Source: UBA5209 sp964625015
GTDB taxonomy: Bacteria > Patescibacteriota > Dojkabacteria > SC72
Length of the DNA: 64,000 bases
Assembly: GCA_964625015.1 (NCBI GenBank)
Contig: CAZUZI010000003.1
Coordinates: forward strand, 1-64,000
Direction of reading: 5' to 3'
Shown here: one piece after another, positions 45,177-53,822 of the stretch
How positions within the stretch are numbered: the stretch's first letter is position 1
Layout: every line of letters begins with the position of its first letter
Made by a program: the position numbers and the translations under genes
Notes under the pieces: generated by a model
Told to the model about the DNA's origin: nothing
Database searches by the model: none
The model's input: the letters and a program-made list of their open reading frames with translations, nothing else

Positions 45177-45413
45177 ATGAGGAAGTTATTAACAGCAATT
45201 TTAACTGTAGCTACTCTCTTCCTTATGAATGCGACCAGCACATATGCAGATGGAAATCCATATGGCCCTTATCAGCCATATCAACCTCATAAACCAGTAC
45301 CAACAGGTTTTGATGATACATCCATCTTCTATATCGCAGCTGGAGCTGCATTTGTAATTGGAATGTCTGTACTTGCTACAGTTAAATACCTAAAGGCAAA
45401 GCAATCTATCTAA
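45177..45413 (+). CDS. Miniature secreted protein, putative sortase substrate
   Basis: A 78-residue protein built like a sortase substrate with almost no passenger. It has a signal peptide (1-24, likely cleavage after STYA), a 16-residue Pro/Tyr/Gly linker (NPYGPYQPYQPHKPVPTG, positions 27-44) ending in VPTG, a hydrophobic helix (about 49-68), and a basic tail (KYLKAKQ). VPTG is not canonical LPXTG, so recognition by the nearby sortase is a hypothesis. An own promoter and a small hairpin after the stop suggest a separate, possibly abundant transcript. Confidence 0.75.
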   Translation: MRKLLTAILTVATLFLMNATSTYADGNPYGPYQPYQPHKPVPTGFDDTSIFYIAAGAAFVIGMSVLATVKYLKAKQSI

Positions 45414-45424
45414 TAGGGTAGATT

Positions 45425-45440
45425 GCCCCTTTGGGGCTTT
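45425..45440 (+). terminator. Hairpin after the small surface protein
   Basis: GCCCC (45425-45429) pairs with GGGGC (45433-45437), 3-base loop, followed by TTT then AAAT. The short T run makes it a weak terminator. Confidence 0.5.
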
Positions 45441-45475
45441 AAATGCATAAATATTTCATATTTTTATTTACTTGA

Positions 45476-46228
45476 ATGAAACTATCTTTAGTTATACCAA
45501 CATACAAAAAACAAAGAGAAGTATTGGATCAATTGGAAAGAGTATATGGGTACCTTTCTAGAAAGAATCCTGATTTTGAACTCATCTTCGTAATTGATGG
45601 GTATGTTGATAATACTAAGGATATTTTAAATACCTATATTAAAGAAAACAGACTTAAAAAAGCATCCGTTATTGGATATAGGAAGAATATGGGTAAAGGT
45701 TATGCAGTAAGATACGGAATGAAGAAAGCTACAGGTGATATAGTTGGCTTTATTGATGCAGATACTGATATACAGATTAGAACACTCCATTATGCACTAA
45801 AAGCAATAAAGAGAGATGACGTTATGGCCGTTATCCCTTCTAAGCTACATAGCGATTCTAATGTAGAAATGACATTTACAAGAGAGATATTCTCATACGG
45901 TTTAATACTTGTCAATAAGGTATTCTTAAACTTACCAGAATCTGTTACAGATGTAGGTTGTGGTCTAAAACTTTTTAATAAAGATTTAATCAAAAGAATA
46001 TTACCTAGATTAAAGGTAAATAGGTTTGCAATTGACTCTGAAATATTAAATGAGATTGGTAGAGTAGGGTATACAGTTTCTGTAACACCTTTCTATATGA
46101 ACAAGAATAGAAGTGAAAGTACTTCTGCAAATATAAAAGAATCTATAAGAATGTTTAAGGATATACTTTCTATATCTCAAAGTAACAACAGTTTGGTTCT
46201 TAATAAGTTAATAAAACTTTACAAATAA
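45476..46228 (+). CDS. Family 2 glycosyltransferase, polyprenyl-phosphate type
   Basis: A 250-residue GT2 protein: LSLVIPTYKKQREVL, nucleotide-sugar Asp in VIDGYVDNTKD, and DIVGFIDADTDIQI (DxD-like). The YRKNMGKGYAVRYGM segment resembles dolichol/undecaprenyl-phosphate glucosyl/mannosyltransferases. The N-terminus has no leader, and no C-terminal membrane helix is evident, so it is probably a peripheral enzyme making a lipid-linked sugar for GT-C enzymes. The large membrane protein at 47706-51287 could be a user of such a donor. Confidence 0.88.
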   Translation: MKLSLVIPTYKKQREVLDQLERVYGYLSRKNPDFELIFVIDGYVDNTKDILNTYIKENRLKKASVIGYRKNMGKGYAVRYGMKKATGDIVGFIDADTDIQIRTLHYALKAIKRDDVMAVIPSKLHSDSNVEMTFTREIFSYGLILVNKVFLNLPESVTDVGCGLKLFNKDLIKRILPRLKVNRFAIDSEILNEIGRVGYTVSVTPFYMNKNRSESTSANIKESIRMFKDILSISQSNNSLVLNKLIKLYK

Positions 46229-46236
46229 TAGGAGTA

Positions 46237-46265
46237 TTGATAAATATTCCAACCTATAGTATAAT
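46237..46265 (+). promoter_or_regulatory. Consensus promoter of the noncoding RNA locus
   Basis: TTGATA (46237-46242), 17-bp spacer, TATAAT (46260-46265). One of the best promoter matches in the window, and no ORF follows it. Predicted start near 46272. Confidence 0.8.
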
Positions 46266-46565
46266 ATAGATAGATTAATTAAAGATTGCTCTTTAATAAG
46301 TAATAAGAATTTCCCACAAGAAATGTGTGCATGAGTATTCATAGATAGAGATTTATATCTTTAATATGAGTTCTTATGAACTCAGATCTTTAAAAAGTTT
46401 CTAAATATATTACATAGATTTATATCTTATATATTTAGAACAAAATAGCGTGTGATGAAATAGAATAGAGTAGGTATAGTTCTTCCATATTGGTTCACTT
46501 ACAGTGGATCTAGCTAATTAACATATTTAGTTAGTTTGATCCACTGCTAAGTGGTGAAATAAAAA

Positions 46566-46665
46566 NNNNNNNNNNNNNNNNNNNNNNNNNNNNNNNNNNN
46601 NNNNNNNNNNNNNNNNNNNNNNNNNNNNNNNNNNNNNNNNNNNNNNNNNNNNNNNNNNNNNNNNN
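46566..46665. other. Scaffold gap (100 N) inside the noncoding RNA locus
   Basis: Placeholder gap. The other two gaps are flanked by exact 55-base repeats; here no partner copy lies in the window, so the repeat or strain variant that stopped the assembly must be elsewhere. Confidence 0.95.
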
Positions 46666-46785
46666 AACCTTCTTTTGAAGGAAACCTCTCTCTTACTCTA
46701 GCTAGGTTCCGGTACATGGGAATTTCATTTGATTGTCAGGAGACAATTAAAACACCCATTTACACATAACCTCATCACACGCTAG

Positions 46786-46842
46786 AGTCTTCTAAGAGTA
46801 AATAACTCTTACTGATGAGTCCATGTTAAGGACGAAAAGACT
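46786..46842 (+). ncRNA. Type III hammerhead self-cleaving ribozyme
   Basis: All conserved elements are present in order. Stem III 5' strand AGTCT (46786-46790); cleavage triplet ending U-C (46791-46792, cut after C46792). Stem I TAAGAGT (46793-46799) with ACTCTTA (46805-46811), 5-base loop. Core CTGATGA (46812-46818). Stem II GTCC (46819-46822) with GGAC (46830-46833), 7-base loop. Core GAAA (46834-46837). Stem III 3' strand AGACT (46838-46842), a perfect complement to 46786-46790. Stem III is the open stem, hence type III. No core base deviates, so it should cleave in cis, releasing the upstream RNA with a defined 3' end. Confidence 0.93.
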
Positions 46843-46854
46843 AATATGAATACA

Positions 46855-46883
46855 GGAGACATTGAAAAATGTCTCCTTTTTTT
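46855..46883 (+). terminator. Intrinsic terminator of the ncRNA locus
   Basis: GGAGACAT (46855-46862) pairs perfectly with ATGTCTCC (46869-46876), 6-base loop, followed by seven T (46877-46883). The T run overlaps the stop codon of the convergent glycosyltransferase. Confidence 0.93.
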
Positions 46884-47709
46884 ATTTCAAAATATTTCTA
46901 ACTGATTCAAATATCCTCATAAATATTTTAGGTGGTAATATACTTAATATATTTACTCCTAAATATTCAATCTTCCATATTATATATTCTCTAATTGATG
47001 GTTTTATACCTAACTCTTTTATTGCCCATTTCCTTATCTCATCAGTCTTTTTAAAATGTTCTAACATTTTAGATTGAGATTGAGTATCAAAAGTCATTCT
47101 ATATTTCAAAACAGTATCCTCTATATTATGAAATTCTCCTTCCTTACTAAGTAAGAAAAAGAACTTTACATCCTCAACTTTCCAGATATTCTCTGGATAC
47201 AACCCAACATTCTCAACAGAAGATTTTTTTAAAGTAACAGCAGGATGTGCAAAAGGTTGAAAGAGGAACATATTCCTTTTGATTTCCTTGTCATCAATTG
47301 CATACCCCCTATGATCAGTAATTTCTGATACGGCATTTATGATATCTATCTGGCCACCAACAGCAACACAGTTAGGATTATTTTCTAGATATTTAACCTG
47401 CTTCTCTATGCGGGTAGGATACATAATATCATCTGCATCCATTCTAGCTATATATTTACCTTTGGATTCTTTTATTCCAATGTTTATTACATTACCTAAG
47501 CCATTCTGTTTTTCTACAGATATTACTTTTATCTTATCTTTGTACTCCTTAAGAATCTCTAATGTATTATCTGTACTTGCATCATTTACTACAATTATTT
47601 CTAAATGTTTATATGTTTGATTTAGACAGCTATCAATCGATTCCTTTACATATTTCTCTCCATTATGAATAGGGATAACTATTGATACTAAGGAAGTATT
47701 TTCATTCAT
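46882..47709 (-). CDS. Family 2 glycosyltransferase
   Basis: A 275-residue GT2 enzyme: SIVIPIHNGEKYVKESIDSC, nucleotide-binding Asp in VVNDASTDNT, and the DxD motif in GKYIARMDADDIMYP. The FFFLLSKEGEFHNI segment resembles the acceptor region of WcaA-like enzymes. No membrane helix. It overlaps the 1193-residue membrane-protein gene by 4 bases and is transcribed after it; both probably act in surface glycan or glycoprotein assembly. It is convergent with the ncRNA transcription unit, whose terminator runs into its stop codon. Confidence 0.92.
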   Translation of the reverse strand: MNENTSLVSIVIPIHNGEKYVKESIDSCLNQTYKHLEIIVVNDASTDNTLEILKEYKDKIKVISVEKQNGLGNVINIGIKESKGKYIARMDADDIMYPTRIEKQVKYLENNPNCVAVGGQIDIINAVSEITDHRGYAIDDKEIKRNMFLFQPFAHPAVTLKKSSVENVGLYPENIWKVEDVKFFFLLSKEGEFHNIEDTVLKYRMTFDTQSQSKMLEHFKKTDEIRKWAIKELGIKPSIREYIIWKIEYLGVNILSILPPKIFMRIFESVRNILK

Positions 47710-50700
47710 TTCTTTCTCTTTTCTAAAACTTTAATGAGTATATACAAAGACATACCAAATACTACTACGTATCCTAGATATGAAAGGATATTAGGCCAAT
47801 ATATGACATGAATTGATTCAAATGAAGTATTAGATATATCCCATCCCTGTTTCCATCCATCAATACTTACACTTTTTTCTTTTGAAAGAGGTAGTATCAA
47901 CCAATCCCTTTTACCGAATGCAACCCAACCAGATGAATGAGCCTGAGGTATAGAAACGAGAGTAGATTCGCTATTTGATATATCTCCTTTGTAGAATGTT
48001 GAGCTAACAGAGTTAAATACTCTTTCTAACTCTATCTCCTTGTACTGAGGAATAGTTGCCTGAGAATATGTAAATGTCTCCCATATAGATGGGTATTTCA
48101 TAATGGCAAACTGATTGAGTTTATTTTCAGTAACAAGTTTATAACTTGTGCTACCAAGTATTGCACTTAGTAGCTTCTTCTCTGTATCTGATTCAAAAAA
48201 ATCAAGAAGGGATGACTTCGTACTGCTAAAGAGCATCTCCTGATACCAGCACTTCTCCCCTTTATCATATATTACACATATATCAGATGGAATATTTGAG
48301 ATATTCTCTCCATTCCAATATATGAGGTAGTCCGTAGAAGGCATTGTTGTAAAAAGGTTCACTGTATGATTTATATAGTCATCTTCTACCTTTTGTGAGA
48401 TTCCATTGTCTGCAGAGATTTCAAACAATCTATTCTCTGCATCAGGCCTATTAGGATGCCACATGAGGCCCTTTTTGGATATGGAGTCATAAAGATATGA
48501 ATCAGAACCGTATATGAAAGGTATTGAGAGAGTATATTTATTCATATCCTCAAGGAATATATCTTCCTTTTTCCATACATCAGACTCTTGTGAGATAGTA
48601 GTAGGATTTACAATAGGGGAACTCTTTACAGTTACTTCTCTAAATAGAGTTTCAGAAGTAAAATCGCTTGATGTATCGATAGTATATAGTATAAGTGCTA
48701 TCCTTTCATTTGCTTTTACTACTGTGTCTAGGAGTATCTCTTTTTCTCCAAAGAAGCTATCACTATACAAGAATTTCTCCTTGTTCAAACATGTCTTCCT
48801 GTCCTCAGAGTAAATACAGAAGCCAGGATAGTTATTTCTCTTACTTTCCCAGTTCAATTTTAATTTTAATACATATGCTTGGTTATTTCTAAGCTCAATA
48901 TTGGTATATACACAAGGAAGTTCACTTGAGCCTTTAAGATTAAAACCTGAAGATATTTCTTCCCCTGTCACCGCAGTATTCTCTACTGCAACTCCTCCAG
49001 AACAATCGCTGCCCTTCGTTTCAAGAAGTTTTGGTATGAAGTTTGTAGATGTAAAAGATTCCTCATTAATACCATATATATTTGAGAGAGAAGAGTAGGG
49101 AGTAGAAACAGAAACACCATCTTTTAGTTGATCTTTTGTTAATACAACTTCTTCAACACCGTAATATGGAGAGTCAGGGGTATTGAAAAGTTTAAATGGT
49201 TTCTTTGTTTTATCTCCTACTATGTATGGAGTAGAAGGGGATACCTTTACAATACCGTTCTTGAGTTGCAAATTGCTCGGATATTCTGCAATATTTTTAA
49301 TATCGAGATTAGAATATACATATGTACTAAATCCTTTGTATGTAAATACTCCCTTTATTTCACTCCCCTCTACACGGATATTCTGTATATCCATATCCTT
49401 TGTATACATAATAGGGTTGAGAGGTATATCTCTAATGAAGATACTCGCGAAATCAGAATTAGAGAGAGATTCAACATATTTAACATCTTCCTTCTGAGGT
49501 ACTTTGTACAAAGTAAGAAATTCTGAATTCCATGTTTTCTCATACTTAGACAACATATTCTTTAGATCTGTAACATCAATATTAAATGAAAAGCCGTCTG
49601 CATTCTGACTCTCATCAAGTAATACATATTCAACATTATATTTCTGCAAAAGGGAGAGAAGCTTCTCACTATCCTTTGCTCTCAATGCTGCTGTAGTATC
49701 TATCATTGCTTTTTCACTAAGTGCAGACCCTATCGCAGATGACAAGTCCATCATTGGGTTAGGAAGGATATATGAGATAAATTGAGAGCCCCAGAATCCC
49801 CAGCTATACTCTCTAAAGTAGTTATTGTTTGCAGGTGGTGCGTAATAGATTCTCCCATCTAAATTGTTTTCTGAGATATAATTTTCAAGTTCAAAGTATG
49901 TAGATGGTAGGTCAACTATAGCCCTTTTTGGATATATATCTCCTCTGAATATATATTCCGAATATATTAATTGAAGAAGAATTATAAAGAAAAAAGAGAG
50001 TCCTAAAAAGATCTTCTTCAATGTCCTTCCCTTTATAAAGGAGCTTAAGAATGTATGAAAATACAGTATCCCAAATGTAGAGAGTATTGTAACAGCAATA
50101 AGGTATACTTCCCCTAACTTTGAGAAAGGCCATCTAAACACCTGTTTGAATAACGGTATATTTTCCTGTATCCAAACAAATACACCAGAGAGTGGGGGAT
50201 TTACAACCTTTATTAAAAACCATGACACTAATGCAATACCTCCCCAAAAGAGAAGTTTCCTATTCTTCTTCCATACTCCAAATACCAACGCTAAGATAGA
50301 AAAGAATGCAGGAAGAAGACCAAGTACTTTGTAAAAATCATATGTCTGGAATTCTTCTGCCATGGGAAAAAGATACTCTTCTCCATCAAGTTCAAACAGA
50401 GATCTGTTAAAGAATCTAGCGGAATTAAGAGGATTCTGCATATCAGATTCCAAATCTATTATACTAGATGTAATCGTTCTATTTGTATATGAACCTATGA
50501 TGTCTTGACTGGTTGTAATTGTGTAATATATGAAAGGTAATATCCAAAATAACTGTGTAAGAAGAAAAACGGCTAAAGTCTTTAAAATCCTTAATATCTT
50601 TCCTTTCTCAGTAGAAAATATATTAAGAAAAAGTATAAAGGAGAATAGAAGGATAAAGTTCGTAATAAATAGAGTTGCTATTACAGATACAGATGTAAGA

Positions 50701-51287
50701 AGTAATGAAGATATAAAAAGGAATAGAAGATTTGTAATTTTCTGTTCCTTTGTATACTGATATACTGCAAGAAGAAGTAATGGAAGAAATCCGTAGTTTG
50801 CAACATACGGCGCCATACTCTGATAGAATGTCCACATTGTCCAAAGTGTTGTAGCATATGTTGTTCCTGCAAGTAGAAACGATATGGATTTGTATTTCTT
50901 TAATTTGCTCTCACTTACAAGTTTTGAAACAAGCATACCTATTGATATTGATCCAACAAATAGACAGACAGAATAAAAGATCTGTCCTGTAAGCCAACTC
51001 GGAAGTATTCCTTCAAACATAGTAAATAGTACACTCCTAAAGATATCTGCCTGTTCACTATCAGATGCGAATCCTAGTCCTCTATACCCTCTCCATGCTG
51101 GTGATTCTAAATATCTAGAAAGTGACAGAGAAGGATTTAATTCTGCGGAATAGTTATCATTATGTAAAATATATTCCCCATACTTGAATGACAGAATACA
51201 CATCGTTATCAATATGAGTATGAGTATTACCTGTCCGTAGTTTTTCTCTATATATTTAGAAATATTCTTTAAGACCTTTTTTAACAT
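47706..51287 (-). CDS. Very large multi-pass membrane protein, GT-C-like
   Basis: An 1193-residue protein. A membrane helix near the N-terminus (VILILILITMCILSFKYG), then about ten more to residue 450, followed by an extracytoplasmic region of about 650 residues, and a final helix and basic tail (VVVFGMSLYILIKVLEKRKK). This layout matches GT-C-fold glycosyltransferases or YfhO/AftD-like (DUF3367) proteins, which use polyprenyl-phosphate sugars. The first extracellular loop, after helix 1, has an acidic HNDNYSAELNPS region that could hold the catalytic Asp. I cannot choose among these families. The gene is cotranscribed with the downstream GT2. Confidence 0.75.
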   Translation of the reverse strand: MLKKVLKNISKYIEKNYGQVILILILITMCILSFKYGEYILHNDNYSAELNPSLSLSRYLESPAWRGYRGLGFASDSEQADIFRSVLFTMFEGILPSWLTGQIFYSVCLFVGSISIGMLVSKLVSESKLKKYKSISFLLAGTTYATTLWTMWTFYQSMAPYVANYGFLPLLLLAVYQYTKEQKITNLLFLFISSLLLTSVSVIATLFITNFILLFSFILFLNIFSTEKGKILRILKTLAVFLLTQLFWILPFIYYTITTSQDIIGSYTNRTITSSIIDLESDMQNPLNSARFFNRSLFELDGEEYLFPMAEEFQTYDFYKVLGLLPAFFSILALVFGVWKKNRKLLFWGGIALVSWFLIKVVNPPLSGVFVWIQENIPLFKQVFRWPFSKLGEVYLIAVTILSTFGILYFHTFLSSFIKGRTLKKIFLGLSFFFIILLQLIYSEYIFRGDIYPKRAIVDLPSTYFELENYISENNLDGRIYYAPPANNNYFREYSWGFWGSQFISYILPNPMMDLSSAIGSALSEKAMIDTTAALRAKDSEKLLSLLQKYNVEYVLLDESQNADGFSFNIDVTDLKNMLSKYEKTWNSEFLTLYKVPQKEDVKYVESLSNSDFASIFIRDIPLNPIMYTKDMDIQNIRVEGSEIKGVFTYKGFSTYVYSNLDIKNIAEYPSNLQLKNGIVKVSPSTPYIVGDKTKKPFKLFNTPDSPYYGVEEVVLTKDQLKDGVSVSTPYSSLSNIYGINEESFTSTNFIPKLLETKGSDCSGGVAVENTAVTGEEISSGFNLKGSSELPCVYTNIELRNNQAYVLKLKLNWESKRNNYPGFCIYSEDRKTCLNKEKFLYSDSFFGEKEILLDTVVKANERIALILYTIDTSSDFTSETLFREVTVKSSPIVNPTTISQESDVWKKEDIFLEDMNKYTLSIPFIYGSDSYLYDSISKKGLMWHPNRPDAENRLFEISADNGISQKVEDDYINHTVNLFTTMPSTDYLIYWNGENISNIPSDICVIYDKGEKCWYQEMLFSSTKSSLLDFFESDTEKKLLSAILGSTSYKLVTENKLNQFAIMKYPSIWETFTYSQATIPQYKEIELERVFNSVSSTFYKGDISNSESTLVSIPQAHSSGWVAFGKRDWLILPLSKEKSVSIDGWKQGWDISNTSFESIHVIYWPNILSYLGYVVVFGMSLYILIKVLEKRKK

Positions 51288-51357
51288 ATGAATAATATAG
51301 CAGATTAACGATACTTTCTAAATAATATTGTACTACAATAAATATTTGTACATTTTC

Positions 51358-51386
51358 TTGACATTATATGTGTAACTTACTATCTT
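51358..51386 (+). promoter_or_regulatory. Promoter of the repeat-containing coiled-coil gene
   Basis: Perfect TTGACA (51358-51363), 17-bp spacer, TATCTT (51381-51386). Leader of about 70 bases to ATG 51465. Confidence 0.65.
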
Positions 51387-51464
51387 ATTATTAGAAATCT
51401 GCCTATTTATATCCTTACGGAATAATAGGTATTTGTATACAAATAACCTAAATATTTAACAAAT

Positions 51465-51939
51465 ATGGCCCACGACGAGTTTGGACAAATAATAAATGAA
51501 GGTGTTGCTACACCTAAACAAGAATGTGATGAGATTGTTAATGAGACAGTTAACAAAGCATATGCCAATCAACAAGCAGTAAAGGAAGAGTGGAATCAAA
51601 GTGTAAAAGAAACAAACGAACAGGCAGAAACTAAAAAACAAGAAACAAAGGAAGAATGGGATAAGATTCTTAGCAATGAGATTGATGGTATATACAAATA
51701 CAAACATCAACAGGAAGTAAGAGGACAAGGAGATGGAAATTCAATGGATAGACAACAGGATCTTGCACACTTTAGAGATCAGAATAATCTTGGATATGGT
51801 GAAAGTATACCAAGTACAACTCCTGCTACTAATCAACATAAGGCAGAGGAGCAAATAAACGAGGATTCTATGAACAGACAAGAAGATCTTGCACACTTTA
51901 GAGATCAGAATAATCTTGGATATGGTGAAAGTATACCAA
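51465..51939 (+). CDS. Repeat-containing coiled-coil protein, N-terminal part
   Basis: Frame starting at ATG 51465 (MAHDEFGQIINEGV). The first 90 residues are strongly Glu/Lys/Gln-rich and likely coiled coil (KEEWNQSVKETNEQAETKKQ), with no signal peptide. Two copies of a repeat follow, each containing LAHFRDQNNLGYGESIP. The reading frame continues past the gap (52040) in a different frame only because the gap length is a placeholder. This and the next entry are one gene. Confidence 0.8.
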
Positions 51940-52100
51940 NNNNNNNNNNNNNNNNNNNNNNNNNNNNNNNNNNNNNNNNNNNNNNNNNNNNNNNNNNNNN
52001 NNNNNNNNNNNNNNNNNNNNNNNNNNNNNNNNNNNNNNNCACACTTTAGAGATCAGAATAATCTTGGATATGGTGAAAGTATACCAAGTACAACCCCTGC
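51741..52100 (+). repeat. Near-identical DNA repeats encoding LAHFRDQNNLGYGESIP units
   Basis: Copies near 51759-51821, 51885-51939 and 52040-52094, each with an identical core longer than 50 bases. The period is about 126 bases between the first two. Confidence 0.9.
51940..52039. other. Scaffold gap (100 N) inside the repeat-containing gene
   Basis: The last 55 bases before (51885-51939) match 51759-51813 and the first 55 after (52040-52094) match 51767-51821. So an array of near-identical repeats has been collapsed here; true copy number is unknown. Confidence 0.95.
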
Positions 52101-53805
52101 ACCCAATCAACCTCGCAATGAGCTTTCTGGTATTAAACCTGGCCAAGAAAAATATATTCAAAAGAAACTACAAGAGTTAGAAGATCGTAGTGCAGAAAAA
52201 GATCCTCTTGCATACCTTAAAGAAAGATTCGCACAGGAGGAAATAGCAAGACAACAAAAATTCGCAGAAGATGTAAACAAAGAACTTCAAGGTTCAGAGC
52301 CTGCATCTACCAAAGAGGAAGAAATTCCATCTGTAGCACCACTTTCAGAAGCAGAGAGTGAGAACGCAAAACTAAAAGAAGAAATTATAAATATGAGAGC
52401 TGAAATGGAAGAGATGAGGAATTTGCTTCAATCACTTCTAAACAAAGATGCCACAAATATAAATGAGCCATCTTTAGCATCAAGTCAAACAAAACAAGAA
52501 GCCACTTCAGATGGTGTGACTTGGCAAGATCCACAAGGCAATCCTGTACTATCTGAAGATTTGCAAAGAAGACTCAACTCAGATGGTGTGACTTGGCAAG
52601 ATCCACAAGGCAATCCTATACTATCTGAAGATTTGCAAAGAGGACTCAACGAGGTAACATTAGATCCGAAAACTGGCCAGTACACTGATAATAGGCCAGA
52701 ACAAGCACCTGTTGTAAATCCACAAAGTACAGCACTCATAGTACCTGGGCAAACACAAGAAGATCTAGAGGTAATAGATGGTGAAATTGTTGATGAACAA
52801 CCACAAGAGCAGTTATCTCCAGAGCAACAATACACTAGATTACAATCAGAAAGAGATGCTCTCTTAAATGGTAGAACACCTTCAGAATTAACAGATGAAG
52901 AGAAACTTAGATATTTTGATATGACAATTAGACTTGATCAAATGAAAGCTGCATTTGGATTGGCTAATGAAATATCTGAGAGAAAGCAACAAAATAAAGA
53001 GAGAAAAATAGCATGGCTAGCAGGTTTTGTAGGAGCTGGAATTGGTTTTGGAGTAGCAATGGCAACACCGATATCAGTTGCAGCAGTTGTTGCAGTTACA
53101 CTTGGTGGTAGGTTCGCAGCTCCGTTGATAAAAAAATGGGGAACAAAACTTGAGTCAAATGCAAGAGCATTAAGGTTTGAAGATACACAAGGTAAAACAC
53201 CTGAAGAGAGTGCAGAGATTGAAAAGAAAATCAAAAGAAATGAATGGTGGGGAAAGAGATTAGGTGAAATTTCTGCTGTTGTATCTGGTGGTACAACAGG
53301 ATTTGGCTTAGGTGTAATGGCACATAACCTATTTACGATGGCAACAAATGCAATTGGTAATGCACCTCAACCAACAGGTGGTCAAGCACCACTTAAAGAT
53401 CCAGGATTTGGCCCTCAAGGAGGTGAAACTGGCATACCAGAAGTTCCAAGTACAGATCCAGGATTAGTAGTAGATGGTAGGGTTAACTTACCAGGAAGTG
53501 CATGGAACGGAAACTTAGCAGGTGGACCAACAGGTAATCTTCCAGGAGGAGAATTTAATTTCTCAAATTACCCAGGAGGCATGCATGAGATGGCTGCATA
53601 TCAACTCAACCAAGACCTTATCTCTGCTGGTATTACCCCTCAACAACTAAGTACATTGGATGTATCAACTATTCATAGAGGGCTATTAAATGGATACTTT
53701 GATGCTATTAACTCAGGAACAACAGATCCAAATCTTTTAGATATTTTGGGTAGAATGAACTCAGAAGCTGCAAAGAATCTATTAGCTACACTTACATCTA
53801 AATAA
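52040..53805 (+). CDS. Repeat-containing coiled-coil/membrane protein, C-terminal part
   Basis: Continuation of the gene started at 51465. After the last NLGYGESIP repeat come a charged region with coiled coil (AEMEEMRNLLQSLLNK) and two perfect-type 24-residue repeats (DGVTWQDPQGNP..., 52507-52578 and 52579-52650). Next are a long helical domain, a double hydrophobic hairpin (WLAGFVGAGIGFGVAMATPI and GGTTGFGLGVMA), then a Gly/Pro-rich segment and a helical C-terminus. The hydrophobic pair may insert in the membrane or form a small soluble bundle. The family is not recognised; the 53823 gene follows by 17 bp and may encode a partner. Confidence 0.75.
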
Positions 53806-53822
53806 TTTAAAGATTAAGAAAA

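Larger units (their letters stand above)
46272..46884 (+). ncRNA. Large structured noncoding RNA ending in a hammerhead ribozyme
   Basis: There is no plausible coding frame, but many perfect helices on the plus strand: 46278-46285/46290-46297 (8 bp), 46367-46373/46378-46384 (7 bp), 46399-46410/46429-46440 (12 bp). A 13-bp long-range stem, 46446-46458/46772-46784, encloses a 9-bp stem 46466-46474/46692-46700 (one G-U). Inside are 46502-46510/46538-46546 (9 bp, with an 8-bp extension inside it), 46668-46672/46677-46681 and 46732-46737/46742-46747. A hammerhead ribozyme and a terminator follow. No conserved RNase P, tmRNA or SRP signature was recognised, but a gap of unknown length hides the core. 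Transcript length is at least 0.5 kb. The start is predicted from the promoter and the end from the terminator. Confidence 0.8.

Noticed and set aside
46447..46783. Group II intron (GTGTG near 46450) in the ncRNA locus
   Set aside because: No domain V hairpin with the catalytic triad, no reverse-transcriptase gene; the GTGTG lies within a stem.
46272..46884. RNase P RNA, tmRNA or SRP RNA
   Set aside because: The characteristic conserved blocks (the RNase P GAGGAAAGTCC-type element, the tmRNA T-arm and tag ORF, the SRP Alu/GGAA motif) were not found in the visible parts; the gap could still hide some of them.
51889..53805. ATG 51889 as the start of a separate 638-residue gene
   Set aside because: It is read through the N gap in a frame set by the placeholder length; the true start is 51465.
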